From Aquisphaera giovannonii (lineage in GTDB: Bacteria > Planctomycetota > Planctomycetia > Isosphaerales > Isosphaeraceae), in the NCBI RefSeq assembly GCF_008087625.1, contig NZ_CP042997.1, positions 9,858,001 to 9,922,000 of the forward strand: DNA of 64,000 nucleotides. Reading direction: 5' to 3'. The notes under the pieces are model-generated. The model had not been told where the DNA came from and searched no databases. It worked only from the letters and a program-made list of their open reading frames with translations. Positions 26,989 through 35,166 of this stretch are shown here, piece by piece; within the stretch, counting starts at the first letter, position 1; every line of letters starts with the position of its first letter. The position numbers and the translations under genes are program-made.

Positions 26989-28095
26989 GTGAGACGATGC
27001 ATCCCGCTCCTGGCCTTCGTCGCATGCCTGGCCATCCGCCCGTCGCGGGCCGGCGGGCCGGAGGGTGTGGACGTCTTCGTCGAGCGCACCGGCGGATACT
27101 TCGCCTACCGCATCCCCGCGATCGAGGTCGCCGCGGACGGCTCGCTGCTGGCCTTCGCCGAGGCCCGCAAGCACGGGCTGGACGACCCGGGCTTCGGCAA
27201 GCAGGACATCGACCTGGTGTTGCGACGCAGCCGGGACGGCGGCCGGACGTGGTCGCCGATGAAGGTCGTCGAGGATCCGGGCGAGCTCTGGTCGGCGGCC
27301 AACCCGGCGGCGCTGGTGGACCGCTCGAGCGGCCGGGTCTGGCTGCTCTACCTCCGCTGCAAGCCCGGGCGCAACACCGAGACCGCGAGGCCGGGGACCG
27401 ACGACTCCCAGGTCCTGGCTCGCACCAGCGACGACCACGGGGAGACCTGGTCCGACCCGATCGACCTGACGCGGGTCTCCCGGGACTTCGACGACCCCCG
27501 CTGGCGATGCTCCGTGGTCGGCCCCGGCGGGATGATCCAGGACCGCCGCGGCCGGCTCCTCGCCGCCTGCTGGCGGTTCGCGCCGTTCGGCAACTTCGCC
27601 CTGTCCAGCGAGGACCACGGCAAGACCTGGCGGCGGTCCGCGATGGTGCCGGCCGCGATGGGCGACGAATGCCAGCTCGTCGAGTTGGCCGACGGCCGGC
27701 TGATGATGGACATCCGCCAGGAGGAGGGCGATCGCCGGGCCTTCTCCCTGAGCGATGACGGCGGCAAGAGCTGGTCGCCCCACCGGCCGGGCCTGCCGGC
27801 CACCCCGGTCGCGTGCGCCATCGAGCGGCTGCCCGGCGCGTCCCCCGGCGAGGGCGACCGGATCGCCTGGACCGGCCCGAAGGGCCCGGGTCGCCGGGAC
27901 CTGGTCGTCCGCATCAGCTCGGACGAGGGCAGGACCTTCCCCGCCGAGCGCCTGATCGCGGCCGGCCACGCCGCCTATTCCGACCTCGCGGTCCTCAAGG
28001 ACGGCTCACTCGGCGTCCTCTGGGAGCGCGGGGCGGACCGCGGCTACCAGTTCGTCACCTTCACCCGGCTGACGCGGGACTTCCTGCGGCCGTAG
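26989..28095 (+). CDS. Exo-alpha-sialidase (BNR-repeat glycosidase)
   Basis: A 368-residue exported enzyme. The GTG start at 26989 has GCGGAGGAAAG upstream, and residues 1-21 form a signal peptide. The sialidase signature YRIP at 40-43 (arginine of the carboxylate-binding triad) is followed by Asp-box repeats SRDGGRTW, SDDHGETW, SEDHGKTW and SDDGGKSW and the degenerate SSDEGRTF, the layout of GH33 six-bladed propellers. A GDECQLVELADG block supplies the usual acidic residue. It should release terminal sialic acid or a related sugar from glycans outside the cytoplasm. Sulfated or sialylated polymer scavenging is typical of planctomycetes. It is divergent from a TetR regulator. Confidence 0.9.
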   Translation: MRRCIPLLAFVACLAIRPSRAGGPEGVDVFVERTGGYFAYRIPAIEVAADGSLLAFAEARKHGLDDPGFGKQDIDLVLRRSRDGGRTWSPMKVVEDPGELWSAANPAALVDRSSGRVWLLYLRCKPGRNTETARPGTDDSQVLARTSDDHGETWSDPIDLTRVSRDFDDPRWRCSVVGPGGMIQDRRGRLLAACWRFAPFGNFALSSEDHGKTWRRSAMVPAAMGDECQLVELADGRLMMDIRQEEGDRRAFSLSDDGGKSWSPHRPGLPATPVACAIERLPGASPGEGDRIAWTGPKGPGRRDLVVRISSDEGRTFPAERLIAAGHAAYSDLAVLKDGSLGVLWERGADRGYQFVTFTRLTRDFLRP

Positions 28096-28280
28096 GCAGG
28101 AAGCCACGGCCTTCCCTGCCGAGACCCTCGGAGCGCCGCTCAGAATTCCTCTCCATCCGTACCCCGGGTGCGCGGGCCGAGTCGCGCCTCGGCTCGGGCG
28201 ACGCGCGGTGGGACGTCTTCGAGGCGGGCCCGCGACGAGGCGCGGCGCCTCCGGGAGGCGGGCGGGCGCCGGAGTTCGTA

Positions 28281-28296
28281 CGGCATCCGAATTGCC
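28281..28296 (+). promoter_or_regulatory. Sigma-54-type -24/-12 promoter (candidate)
   Basis: CGGCATCCGAATTGCC has GG and GC at the required 12-base offset and an intact TTGC. It lies 61 bases upstream of the basic plasmid-stabilization-like gene. It matches less well than the two elements near 30.3 kb. Confidence 0.45.
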
Positions 28297-28356
28297 TCCA
28301 CATGGATGAGCACGTCACTTCGCTTCCCCGCACGGCCAGAGCCGGAGGTCCCAGCC

Positions 28357-28683
28357 ATGCCCCGCGGCGACAAGAGCAAGTACACCGACAAGCAGAAGCG
28401 TCAGGCCGAGCACATCGCAGAGGGCTACGAGGATCGCGGCGTCCCCGAGAAGGTCGCCGAGGCCCGCGCCTGGGCGACCGTGAACAAGGAGACGGGTGGC
28501 GGCAACAAGTCGGGGAGCGGGCGCGGCAAGCCGGACACGCACGCCTCCAGCAAGAAGGGCGGCAAGGTCGGCGGCGCGGCCTCCGCCTCGCGCACGCCCG
28601 AGCAGAGGTCCGCCTCGGCGAAGAAGGCCGCGGAGACCCGCAGGCGCAACCGCGCGGCGAAGGAGAAGGCCGGCTCGAAGTGA
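28357..28683 (+). CDS. Plasmid stabilization protein-like small basic protein
   Basis: A 108-residue, highly basic, hydrophilic protein with a GGAGG ribosome site before the ATG at 28357. The N-terminal half (KSKYTDKQKRQAEHIAEGYE, then RAWATVNKETGGG) matches proteins annotated as plasmid stabilization proteins. The C-terminal half is Lys/Ala/Ser-rich and probably disordered, histone-like in composition. The name is historical and its role here is unknown; these proteins are chromosomal in many soil bacteria and often sit among stress genes. Downstream is mgtC in the same direction, 55 bases away. Confidence 0.8.
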   Translation: MPRGDKSKYTDKQKRQAEHIAEGYEDRGVPEKVAEARAWATVNKETGGGNKSGSGRGKPDTHASSKKGGKVGGAASASRTPEQRSASAKKAAETRRRNRAAKEKAGSK

Positions 28684-28738
28684 GCTCGCCCCGCCGCCCC
28701 GCGGGGGGACGCCCGACCGACGGGGAGCGTCGCATGCC

Positions 28739-29437
28739 ATGCCGCTGACGCCAAGCTGGGAGGATATCGCCGTCCGACTGCTGCTGACGGTCGCGGCGGG
28801 CGCGCTGATCGGCCTCAACCGGAGCGAGGGCGCCCACGCCGCCGGGCTCCGGACGACGCTCCTGGTCGGGCTGGCGGCGGCCGTCTCCATGATCCAGATG
28901 AACCTCCTGCTCCCCGTCGCGGGCAAGACGTCCGGGTCGTTCGCCACGCTCGACCTGATGCGGCTGCCGCTGGGCATCCTCACCGGCATGGGCTTCATCG
29001 GCGGCGGCGTGATCCTCCGCCGCGGCGAGATGATCCACGGGGTGACGACCGCCGCGACGCTCTGGCTCGTCACGGTCGTCGGCCTCTGCCTGGGGGGCGG
29101 CCAGCTCGCGCTCGGGGCCGCCGCGACCGCCATCGCCCTCGCCGTCCTCTGGGGGATGAAGCGGGTGGAGGCCCGGCTCTGCCGGGGGCGCAACGCCCGT
29201 CTCGTCGTCGTGGCGGAGGAAGGCGGTCTCGCCGAGGAGGACCTCCGGTCCCTCCTGGCGGAGGCCGGGTTCGAGGTCACGTCGTGGGAGGTCGCGACGA
29301 AGAGGCGGCCCGACGGCCTGCGACGCACCGTCCGCTGCGGCCTCCGCTGGCGACCCGGCGACGACCTCCACACCCCGGCCGTCGTCCGGGACCTCGCCCG
29401 GCGCCCGTTCGTCGAGGCCGTCCGCTGGCGGACGTAG
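28739..29437 (+). CDS. MgtC/SapB family membrane protein
   Basis: A 232-residue protein starting at 28739 (MPLTPSWED). The N-terminal half has four to five membrane helices with MgtC hallmarks: LLTVAAGALIGLNRS, the AAGLRTTLLVGLAAA block, LGILTGMGFIGGGVILR and VTTAATLWLVTVVGLCLG. The C-terminal 80 residues form an ACT-like soluble domain (LVVVAEEGGLAEEDLRSLL). MgtC proteins aid survival at low magnesium and modulate the ATP synthase in some pathogens; in soil bacteria the role is less clear. The gene closely follows the plasmid-stabilization-like gene. Confidence 0.9.
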   Translation: MPLTPSWEDIAVRLLLTVAAGALIGLNRSEGAHAAGLRTTLLVGLAAAVSMIQMNLLLPVAGKTSGSFATLDLMRLPLGILTGMGFIGGGVILRRGEMIHGVTTAATLWLVTVVGLCLGGGQLALGAAATAIALAVLWGMKRVEARLCRGRNARLVVVAEEGGLAEEDLRSLLAEAGFEVTSWEVATKRRPDGLRRTVRCGLRWRPGDDLHTPAVVRDLARRPFVEAVRWRT

Positions 29438-29512
29438 GGGCGGGCCGACGCGAAGTGGCCGGGTCGATCGCCGCGGGTGTGAGGTGGTGATCGAGGTGCG
29501 GGCCGTCGTCAT

Positions 29513-29638
29513 CCGGGTGGCTGCGGCAGGGCCGCAGGCGATGCCGCGGGGTCGCCGAGCCACGCGCGAAGACCGGGGCCCAGCTCGCCAGCTGAGGCGA
29601 TCCCGTGGCGTCGCTGCGCTCCCGCCACAGCCACCCGG
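29513..29638. repeat. MITE-like 126-bp element with 14-bp terminal inverted repeats
   Basis: The left end CCGGGTGGCTGCGG (29513-29526) and right end CCACAGCCACCCGG (29625-29638) are inverted repeats with one mismatch. The 35 bases at 29602-29636 match 35132-35166 in 30 of 35 positions, so the right end is dispersed. No coding capacity. Confidence 0.6.
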
Positions 29639-29685
29639 AGGGTCGCGACCGCGGCGTCGCGGAAGCGTCCGGGCGTAACACAACA

Positions 29686-29709
29686 GGGCCGGGGTTGTCG
29701 CCCCGGCCC
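29686..29709 (-). terminator. Intrinsic terminator for the DUF2171 gene
   Basis: The arms GGGCCGGGG (29686-29694) and CCCCGGCCC (29701-29709) enclose a 6-base loop. Read on the minus strand the hairpin is followed by TGTTGTGTTA, a T-rich tract, 38 bases after the DUF2171 stop. Confidence 0.65.
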
Positions 29710-29746
29710 CGATCCGGACACGGCGGGTGATCGATCGCGGCGACGG

Positions 29747-30190
29747 TCAGGCGGACTGCCACTCGCTCTGGACCTTCACGTGGTCGCGGTCCAGGCGGAC
29801 GCCGCTGTCGACGGAGCTCACCCAGGACAGCGGGATGCGGTGGTGCTGGCCGTCGGGGCTGCCGCTCTTGGTCAGCTTGATCGTCTGGCCCTCGACGTGA
29901 TCGACGGTGCCGACCTTCGTGCCGCACGAGGCATAGACGTCCATGTGCTCGCGGATGCCGGAGGCGGACGCGGAGGACGTCGCGTGCTCGAACTTGTCCT
30001 TCAGCTCCTCGGCCTTGTGCCCGGCGCGCTGGGTGGCCTCCTCCACGCGGTGGCCGGCCTCGTGGGCCTTTTCCTTCGTCCAGTCGGCGGCCTTCTCCAC
30101 CGCCTCGCCGACGCGATGCCCGACGTGGGACGCCGCGTCCGCGATCTTGTGGCCCACGTCTTCCAGCTTGTCCTTGATGTTCTCGGCCAT
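29747..30190 (-). CDS. LEA-like helical region fused to a DUF2171 domain
   Basis: A 147-residue protein starting at 30190 (MAENIKDKLEDVGHK), with GAGGAGG upstream. Residues 1-75 are a hydrophilic amphipathic helix with an 11-residue-like LEA group 3 pattern (WTKEKAHEAGHRVEEATQRA, GHKAEELKDKFEHA). Residues about 80-147 match DUF2171: MDVYASCGTKVGTVDHVEG, then KLTKSGSPDGQHHRIPLSWV, a PRC-barrel-like beta domain. The helical part is clearly paralogous to the 76-residue protein encoded divergently at 30419. LEA-type helices protect proteins and membranes on drying. The gene has a very good sigma-54-type promoter at 30265-30280 and its own terminator. Confidence 0.85.
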   Translation of the reverse strand: MAENIKDKLEDVGHKIADAASHVGHRVGEAVEKAADWTKEKAHEAGHRVEEATQRAGHKAEELKDKFEHATSSASASGIREHMDVYASCGTKVGTVDHVEGQTIKLTKSGSPDGQHHRIPLSWVSSVDSGVRLDRDHVKVQSEWQSA

Positions 30191-30264
30191 GACGGCCTCC
30201 TCGCTCGCTGAGGTTGGAAAGATCCTACTGCCCCGCCCGGGGCGGCTGTCTGAAGAAACGCAAA

Positions 30265-30280
30265 TGCAAAGAACGGGCCA
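30265..30280 (-). promoter_or_regulatory. Sigma-54-type -24/-12 promoter for the DUF2171 gene
   Basis: On the minus strand the sequence TGGCCCGTTCTTTGCA fits the sigma-54 consensus TGGCACG-N4-TTGCA with a single mismatch and exact spacing. The start codon is 75 bases downstream. Confidence 0.75.
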
Positions 30281-30320
30281 AACAGCCAGACGGGACCGAC
30301 CGGCGTGAACTCCCCGGCGA

Positions 30321-30336
30321 CGGCACATTGTTTGCT
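30321..30336 (+). promoter_or_regulatory. Sigma-54-type -24/-12 promoter for the LEA-like gene
   Basis: CGGCACATTGTTTGCT matches TGGCACG-N4-TTGCW at all but two positions (first and seventh) with exact spacing of GG and GC. It lies 83 bases before the start at 30419 and faces away from the other sigma-54-type element, 40 bases to the left. Confidence 0.72.
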
Positions 30337-30418
30337 TTTAAGAAACCCGACCGGGCCGCCGCGGCGGACACGCGACGGCCATGAACATCCCGGAATCTGA
30401 CGACGCAAGGGAGAGACG

Positions 30419-30649
30419 ATGTCGGACATCAAGCAGAAGGTCGAGGACGCGGGCCACAAGGTCGCCGAGAAGGCCAACGAGGTCGGGCACGCCGCGGCCG
30501 AGAAGGTGCGCGAGGCCAGCAACAAGGCGGGCGAGGCCGCGGGCCGCGTCGGCGACTGGGCGAAGGAGAAGGCCCACGAGACCGGCAACAAGCTCGAGGA
30601 GGCGGGCGACGCCGCCAAGCGGAAGCTGGACGACGCCGCCAACGACTGA
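30419..30649 (+). CDS. Small LEA-like hydrophilic helical protein
   Basis: A 76-residue protein with GGGAGAG before the ATG. The whole chain is Ala/Lys/Glu-rich amphipathic helix without aromatic core (VEDAGHKVAEKANEVGHAAA, WAKEKAHETGNKLEEAGD). It shares the GHK, VGH, EKAHE-G and EEA spacing with the first half of the divergent DUF2171 protein, so one derives from the other by duplication. A protective role during drying, osmotic or stationary-phase stress is likely from family knowledge. A sigma-54-type promoter precedes it and a strong hairpin terminator follows. Confidence 0.82.
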   Translation: MSDIKQKVEDAGHKVAEKANEVGHAAAEKVREASNKAGEAAGRVGDWAKEKAHETGNKLEEAGDAAKRKLDDAAND

Positions 30650-30694
30650 GCCGGCCCGGCGGGCCGCCCCCTCGGCCTTGGCCGATCCGTTCCC

Positions 30695-30736
30695 GAAGAA
30701 GGCCCCGCCGCGCCCCGAGCCGGCGGGGCCTTCTTC
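30695..30736 (+). terminator. Strong hairpin terminator after the LEA-like gene
   Basis: GAAGAAGGCCCCGCCG (30695-30710) pairs perfectly over 16 bases with CGGCGGGGCCTTCTTC (30721-30736) around a 10-base loop, 46 bases after the stop codon. The right arm ends pyrimidine-rich, so it can work as a rho-independent terminator. Confidence 0.75.
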
Positions 30737-30938
30737 GTTCACCGCGGGCCCGCGCCGTCCCGGTGCGCATCGAAATTCTCAATATCAAATTTCCATCACT
30801 TTTCATCGGAAAGAAGGACGCCCCGGCATCGCCTGCCGGGGGCGATCCGGCGTCGCGGCGATCGACCGCTTGACAGGTCCCGCCCCGCGACGGAGCATGG
30901 TTGCGTCGCGCGTCTCCCCGCACCCCGCCGGATGCGTC

Positions 30939-31439
30939 ATGCACCCCTGCCGCTGGACCAAGCCCGATCGGCCGATCCCCACTCGCGTGGCGAGGGCGAT
31001 CGTCGTCGCGTTGGCGATGGGCGCGACGACGGGGATCATGCCGGGGTCCCCGGTCCCGGCCGCGAGGGCCGGCGCCCACGGCGGGCATACCTGCGCCTGC
31101 GGCATGGATTGTCGCGGCAGCTCCTGCTGCTGCACGCATGACGCCCCGAAGGGGCCATCGCCAAGGCCCGCCCCGCCCCCCTTCGCGAGGGACGTCCCCT
31201 CCGCCGCCCCCGACACCCGACCGACCGGCCCGTGCTTCGCCGACGGGCGTTGCGGCGATCCCGCCGCGCCGACGAGGGCCGTGACGAGCCCCGCCGGCAA
31301 GGCCGCCGCGCTCGCGGGCCGGGCCCTGCCCATCGCCGGGCGTCCCACCCGGATCGCCGCGCGCGAGGGCCCCGCGCCCCGCCCCCTGGCCCTCGCCTCA
31401 CGCCTGGAGAGGCCCCCGAGGACGGACGAGACGGCCTGA
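30939..31439 (+). CDS. Hypothetical exported Cys-rich protein
   Basis: A protein of about 166 residues if started at ATG 30939; an in-frame ATG at 30897 is the alternative and neither has a strong ribosome site. A basic start and the segment ARAIVVALAMGATTGIMPG, then AARA, look like a signal peptide. The mature part begins with a dense cysteine cluster, HTCACGMDCRGSSCCCTHD, which could bind metal or form disulfides. The remainder is Pro/Ala/Arg-rich with two more Cys (PCFADGRCGD) and no recognised domain. Similar short proteins with a C-C...CCC cluster are seen in planctomycetes; the function is unknown. A DUF1559 gene follows in the same direction. Confidence 0.5.
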   Translation: MHPCRWTKPDRPIPTRVARAIVVALAMGATTGIMPGSPVPAARAGAHGGHTCACGMDCRGSSCCCTHDAPKGPSPRPAPPPFARDVPSAAPDTRPTGPCFADGRCGDPAAPTRAVTSPAGKAAALAGRALPIAGRPTRIAAREGPAPRPLALASRLERPPRTDETA

Positions 31440-31692
31440 TCCGCCCCCCGCGGGTCGGCCGCACGGCTGATCGATACGGCCCGCCGCTCCGGCTCGCCCC
31501 CGCGGATCTCCTGCTCGGGCGTGCGCACGGCGGCCGGCCGCGCAACATCCGTCACGTCCATGGCCGCGCCGGATCGCCCCGGGCCGCGGCCCTCCCGACG
31601 CGCGTCGCCGTCGCGACCGCCCGTCCCGGGAGGGGCCGCCACTCCGGGACCGCGCGCGCCGAGGTGCCCCCACTCATCCGGAGCCTTCCCCG

Positions 31693-32760
31693 ATGCCCCC
31701 ACGCCCGAATCCCTCGCGCGGCTTCACGCTGATCGAGCTGCTGGTGGTGATCGCCATCATCGCCGTCCTGATCGCGCTCCTCCTGCCCGCGGTGCAGTCC
31801 GCGCGGGAAGCGGCCCGCCGCGCCCAGTGCACGAACAACCTCAAGCAGATCGGCCTCGCGCTGCACAACTACCACTCGGCGATCAACACGTTCCCGGTCG
31901 GCTTCCTCTACCCGCAGAACAACCAGGTCTACCCGGGCGTGCCGGCCCTGCACTACCGGTGGTCGGTGCTCGCCCAGCTCTCGCCCTACATGGAGCAGTC
32001 GACGGTCTACAACGCGCTGAACATGAACTGGCCGATCGCCGCCGGGCCGGGCGCGGTGCTGGGCACGCCGTCGTGGACGCCCTTCCCGGCGAACACCACG
32101 GTCATGGCGGCCAAGGTGAGCTTCTTCCTCTGCCCGAGCGACGCGGCGGAGCCGCCGACCACGCTGCCCGGCGGCGTGACCTCGGGCCCGAGCGACTACC
32201 AGTTCTGCACGGGGGACGGCTCCCCGAGCAGCGCCAACCCGGGCGACGCCGGGGTGACGGTCGCGGCCAACGGGGCGTTCGTGCTGGGCCGGGCCGTCTC
32301 GATGGCGGCCATCGTCGACGGCTCCAGCGGGACGGCCGCGGCGAGCGAGCAGCTCATCGGCCCGGCGTCCGGCGGGGTGTCCACCCTGGGCTCCCCCGCC
32401 CCGCCCCCGGGCGACATCCGCCGCGCCGCCGCGGTCGGCTCCACGCCCCTGTCGGACTCCGCCTGCGCCAGCCCGACCGGCTGGCGGCTCGACAAGGGCT
32501 ACGGCTGGTGGGACGGCGACTATCGCACCAGCTTATATAACCACTACCTCACGCCGAACTCGAAGTCCTTCGACTGCTGGCAGTCCAGCCCGCCGCACAA
32601 CCCGGCCTGGAAGGCGGCCCGGAGCAATCACCCCGGCGGCGTGAACGTCCTCTGCTGCGACGGCCACGTCCAGTTCGTCAAGGACTCGGTCAGCCTGCCC
32701 GCCTGGCGGGCTCTCTCCACCCGCTCCGGCGGCGAGGTGATCTCGGCCGACTCGCTGTGA
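31693..32760 (+). CDS. DUF1559 domain-containing type II pseudopilin-like protein
   Basis: A 355-residue paralogue of the protein encoded at 18506. The leader [10 protein letters not shown] ends at the prepilin cleavage site before [19 protein letters not shown]. The body has the DUF1559 blocks [43 protein letters not shown] and the C-terminal [22 protein letters not shown] ribosome site lies upstream. It should be inserted in the inner membrane and processed by a prepilin peptidase encoded elsewhere. The first 50 residues are almost identical to the other copy, whereas the rest has diverged widely, as usual for this expanded family. Confidence 0.93.
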   Translation: MPPRPNPSRGFTLIELLVVIAIIAVLIALLLPAVQSAREAARRAQCTNNLKQIGLALHNYHSAINTFPVGFLYPQNNQVYPGVPALHYRWSVLAQLSPYMEQSTVYNALNMNWPIAAGPGAVLGTPSWTPFPANTTVMAAKVSFFLCPSDAAEPPTTLPGGVTSGPSDYQFCTGDGSPSSANPGDAGVTVAANGAFVLGRAVSMAAIVDGSSGTAAASEQLIGPASGGVSTLGSPAPPPGDIRRAAAVGSTPLSDSACASPTGWRLDKGYGWWDGDYRTSLYNHYLTPNSKSFDCWQSSPPHNPAWKAARSNHPGGVNVLCCDGHVQFVKDSVSLPAWRALSTRSGGEVISADSL

Positions 32761-32898
32761 GCGGCCCCCGCCCGCTGCTACAATCCGGGGCGCGACTCGA
32801 GCCGGGCCCCGAGCGGGGCTCGGCCGGGGCCCCGCCCCCCCCTCGTGCGCCCCCGTGCTGGACCGGCCGCGCATCGGGTCGCGCCGAGGACTCCGACG

Positions 32899-35091
32899 AT
32901 GCGACGACGCCCCCGACTTGCGGCAACGATGCCGGCGGTCTTGCTGCCCCTCCTCGCGGGCCACTCCGCCGCCCGTGCCGAGGACGCCCGCAGGCTGGAC
33001 GCGAAGGTCTCCTGGATCGGCAACACCTACCCGGGCGGGAAGCGATGGGTGCCGCAGGACGTCAGGGCGATCTGCGTCCTGGCCGACGGCACCGCGTACA
33101 CGAACGTGCCATGGGATGAGGGCGGCGGCCAGGTCGCCGTGATCAAGGACGGCCAGGTCCTCGGCCACGCCGGGCACACGCACGGCTGGGGCCAGGAAGG
33201 GGGCGAGGCCATCGCCGCCAACGGCAATTATGTCTTCATCGGCCAGTCCATGGGCAACGAGGGGGGCGGCCTGGAAGATCCGGGGACGTGGCCGCCGAAG
33301 GGCAAGGCCTGGTTCGGGATCTCCCGGCGGCTCCGATCGGACGTCACGAAGCCCGCCCCGTTCCCCGGCGGCAAGGGGGGCAAGGGGGACACGCTCAGGG
33401 AATGCTTCCTCCCCGTCGTCGAGGTGGACGACCGAGAGAAGGCCGACCTGCCGGGCCTGGTCGCCGACGACCGCCGCGTCTACGCGAGCAGCCCGCGCGA
33501 CGGCCGGATCGAGGTCCTCGACGCCGAGACCATGAAGACCGTCGCGCGATGGCCGATCGATCGGCCCGGCCCGATCGCCCTGGACGCATCCGGCGGCCTG
33601 TGGGTCCTCCAGGCCGGCGAGGGGCCGGAGCCCGCGCGCGTCGTCCGCCTCAGCCCCGACGGCGATCCCTCGCCCCAGCGGGTCGAGCTCACCGCCGGCT
33701 CGGCGCCGACGTCCCTCGCGATCGACGGGCGAGGCCGGCTGCTCGTCGCCGACGACGGGCCGGACCAGCACATCCTCATCTACGAGGACATCCTCCGCTC
33801 CCCCCGCGCGGCCGGGACATTCGGCGCCAGGGGGGGCATCTATGCCGGCACGCCCGGCGCGGTCGGCCCGCTCAAGCTCAATCGGCCGGCGGCGGTGGGC
33901 GCCGACGCGGCGGGGAACATCCTCATCGCGAGCGACGGCCAGACCGGCGGCGGCGGCACGGTGCTGGAGAGCTACCGGCCCGATGGCTCGCTCAACTGTC
34001 GGCTGCTCGGCGTCGAGTTCGTGGACATGGCGGACTTCGATCCGGCCTCGGATGCGGACATCTTCACGAAGGAGGAGCATTTCGTCGCCGACTTCTCGCG
34101 GCCCCGCGGGCAGGAGGCCGGTTACGTCGGCTACACGGTCCACCGCTTCAAGTACCCGGAGGACCCGAGGCTCCACATCTGGTCCGCCGGCGCCTGGGTG
34201 CGGCGGATCGCCGGCAGGCGGTTCCTCTTCGTCAACGAGATGAACGCCGGGCCGCTCCAGGTCTATCGCTTCGACCCCGAGCAGGAAGGCGAGATCGCCG
34301 TCCCGTCCGGCCTCTTCGCCCCGCGGCGGCTGACGTCCGAGAAGGACGACGCCTGGCCGCCCCACCAGCCGACCGAGGGAGGGTGGGTCTGGTGCGACGC
34401 GAACGGCGACGGCCGCTTCGACGCCAGCGAATACAAGGGCACCGGCCGGGACGAGCCGGACGCCCAGGGCTGGTGGGTGGACTCCGTCGGCAACGTCTGG
34501 CGGGCCACCGAGGCCGACGGGATCCGCGAGTTCCGCTTCGACGGCCTGGACGCGAAGGGCAACCCGGTCTGGGACTTCGCGGCGATCCGGTCGTTCCCGA
34601 AGCCCCCCGAGTTCGACCGCGTCAAGCGGCTCCGCTACGATGCCGCGGCCGACGTCATGTATCTGGGCGGCACGACCCGCGAGCATGCGAACCAGCACTG
34701 GAAGCCGATGGGCCCCGTGATCTGCCGCTACGATCACTGGAGTCGAGGCCCATCACGCCCCACCTGGCGGATCGTCGCCCCGTATGCGAGGGGCTCCCAG
34801 GGCCACGAGTCCTGCGAGCCGATGGGCTTCGACGTCGCGGGCGAGTACCTGTTCCTCCCCTACACCGGGTCGTCGAAGCCCCTGGGCTTCCGGACCGGCC
34901 ACGTCGAGGTCTTCCGCGCCGGCGACGGCCGCCGCGTCGGCTACCTGGAGCCGTCCGAGGACGTCGGCGAGATCGGCCTCCAGGACATCCGCGAATGCCT
35001 CGTCGCCCGCCGCCGCGCCGACGGCGAGTACGTCATCCTCATGGAGGAGGACTACAAGGCGAAGATCCTGATGTACCGCTGGAGGCCTTGA
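32899..35091 (+). CDS. Secreted NHL/SMP-type beta-propeller protein
   Basis: A 730-residue protein. The ATG at 32899 follows GAGGACTCCGACG, and residues 1-28 form a signal peptide (AATMPAVLLPLLAGHSAARA). Repeating propeller-like segments run through the chain: ICVLADGTAYTNVPWDEGGG, VADDRRVYASSPRDGRIEVL, LDASGGLWVLQAG, IDGRGRLLVADDGPDQHILI and VGADAAGNILIASDGQTGGG. A calcium-type loop DANGDGRFDASEY and the segment WWVDSVGNVWRATEADGIRE come later. No catalytic signature was recognised. It may bind or cut polysaccharide, but this is only inferred from the fold and export. Confidence 0.7.
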   Translation: MRRRPRLAATMPAVLLPLLAGHSAARAEDARRLDAKVSWIGNTYPGGKRWVPQDVRAICVLADGTAYTNVPWDEGGGQVAVIKDGQVLGHAGHTHGWGQEGGEAIAANGNYVFIGQSMGNEGGGLEDPGTWPPKGKAWFGISRRLRSDVTKPAPFPGGKGGKGDTLRECFLPVVEVDDREKADLPGLVADDRRVYASSPRDGRIEVLDAETMKTVARWPIDRPGPIALDASGGLWVLQAGEGPEPARVVRLSPDGDPSPQRVELTAGSAPTSLAIDGRGRLLVADDGPDQHILIYEDILRSPRAAGTFGARGGIYAGTPGAVGPLKLNRPAAVGADAAGNILIASDGQTGGGGTVLESYRPDGSLNCRLLGVEFVDMADFDPASDADIFTKEEHFVADFSRPRGQEAGYVGYTVHRFKYPEDPRLHIWSAGAWVRRIAGRRFLFVNEMNAGPLQVYRFDPEQEGEIAVPSGLFAPRRLTSEKDDAWPPHQPTEGGWVWCDANGDGRFDASEYKGTGRDEPDAQGWWVDSVGNVWRATEADGIREFRFDGLDAKGNPVWDFAAIRSFPKPPEFDRVKRLRYDAAADVMYLGGTTREHANQHWKPMGPVICRYDHWSRGPSRPTWRIVAPYARGSQGHESCEPMGFDVAGEYLFLPYTGSSKPLGFRTGHVEVFRAGDGRRVGYLEPSEDVGEIGLQDIRECLVARRRADGEYVILMEEDYKAKILMYRWRP

Positions 35092-35131
35092 GCGAGCCCG
35101 GGCAGGCACTCGCCCGTTGGACGGCCGCCCT

Positions 35132-35166
35132 CCCGTGGTGTCGCCACGCTCCCACCACGGCCACCC
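35132..35166. repeat. Partial copy of the MITE-like right end
   Basis: Identical in 30 of 35 positions to 29602-29636. The full element is not present here; only this end and a nearby opposite end at 35208-35219 are recognisable. Confidence 0.5.

Larger units (their letters stand above)
29438..29746. other. Intergenic stretch holding a MITE-like repeat and a terminator
   Basis: Between the convergent mgtC-type and DUF2171 genes. It contains the 126-bp repeat at 29513-29638 and the hairpin at 29686-29709; no gene is seen. Confidence 0.6.
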
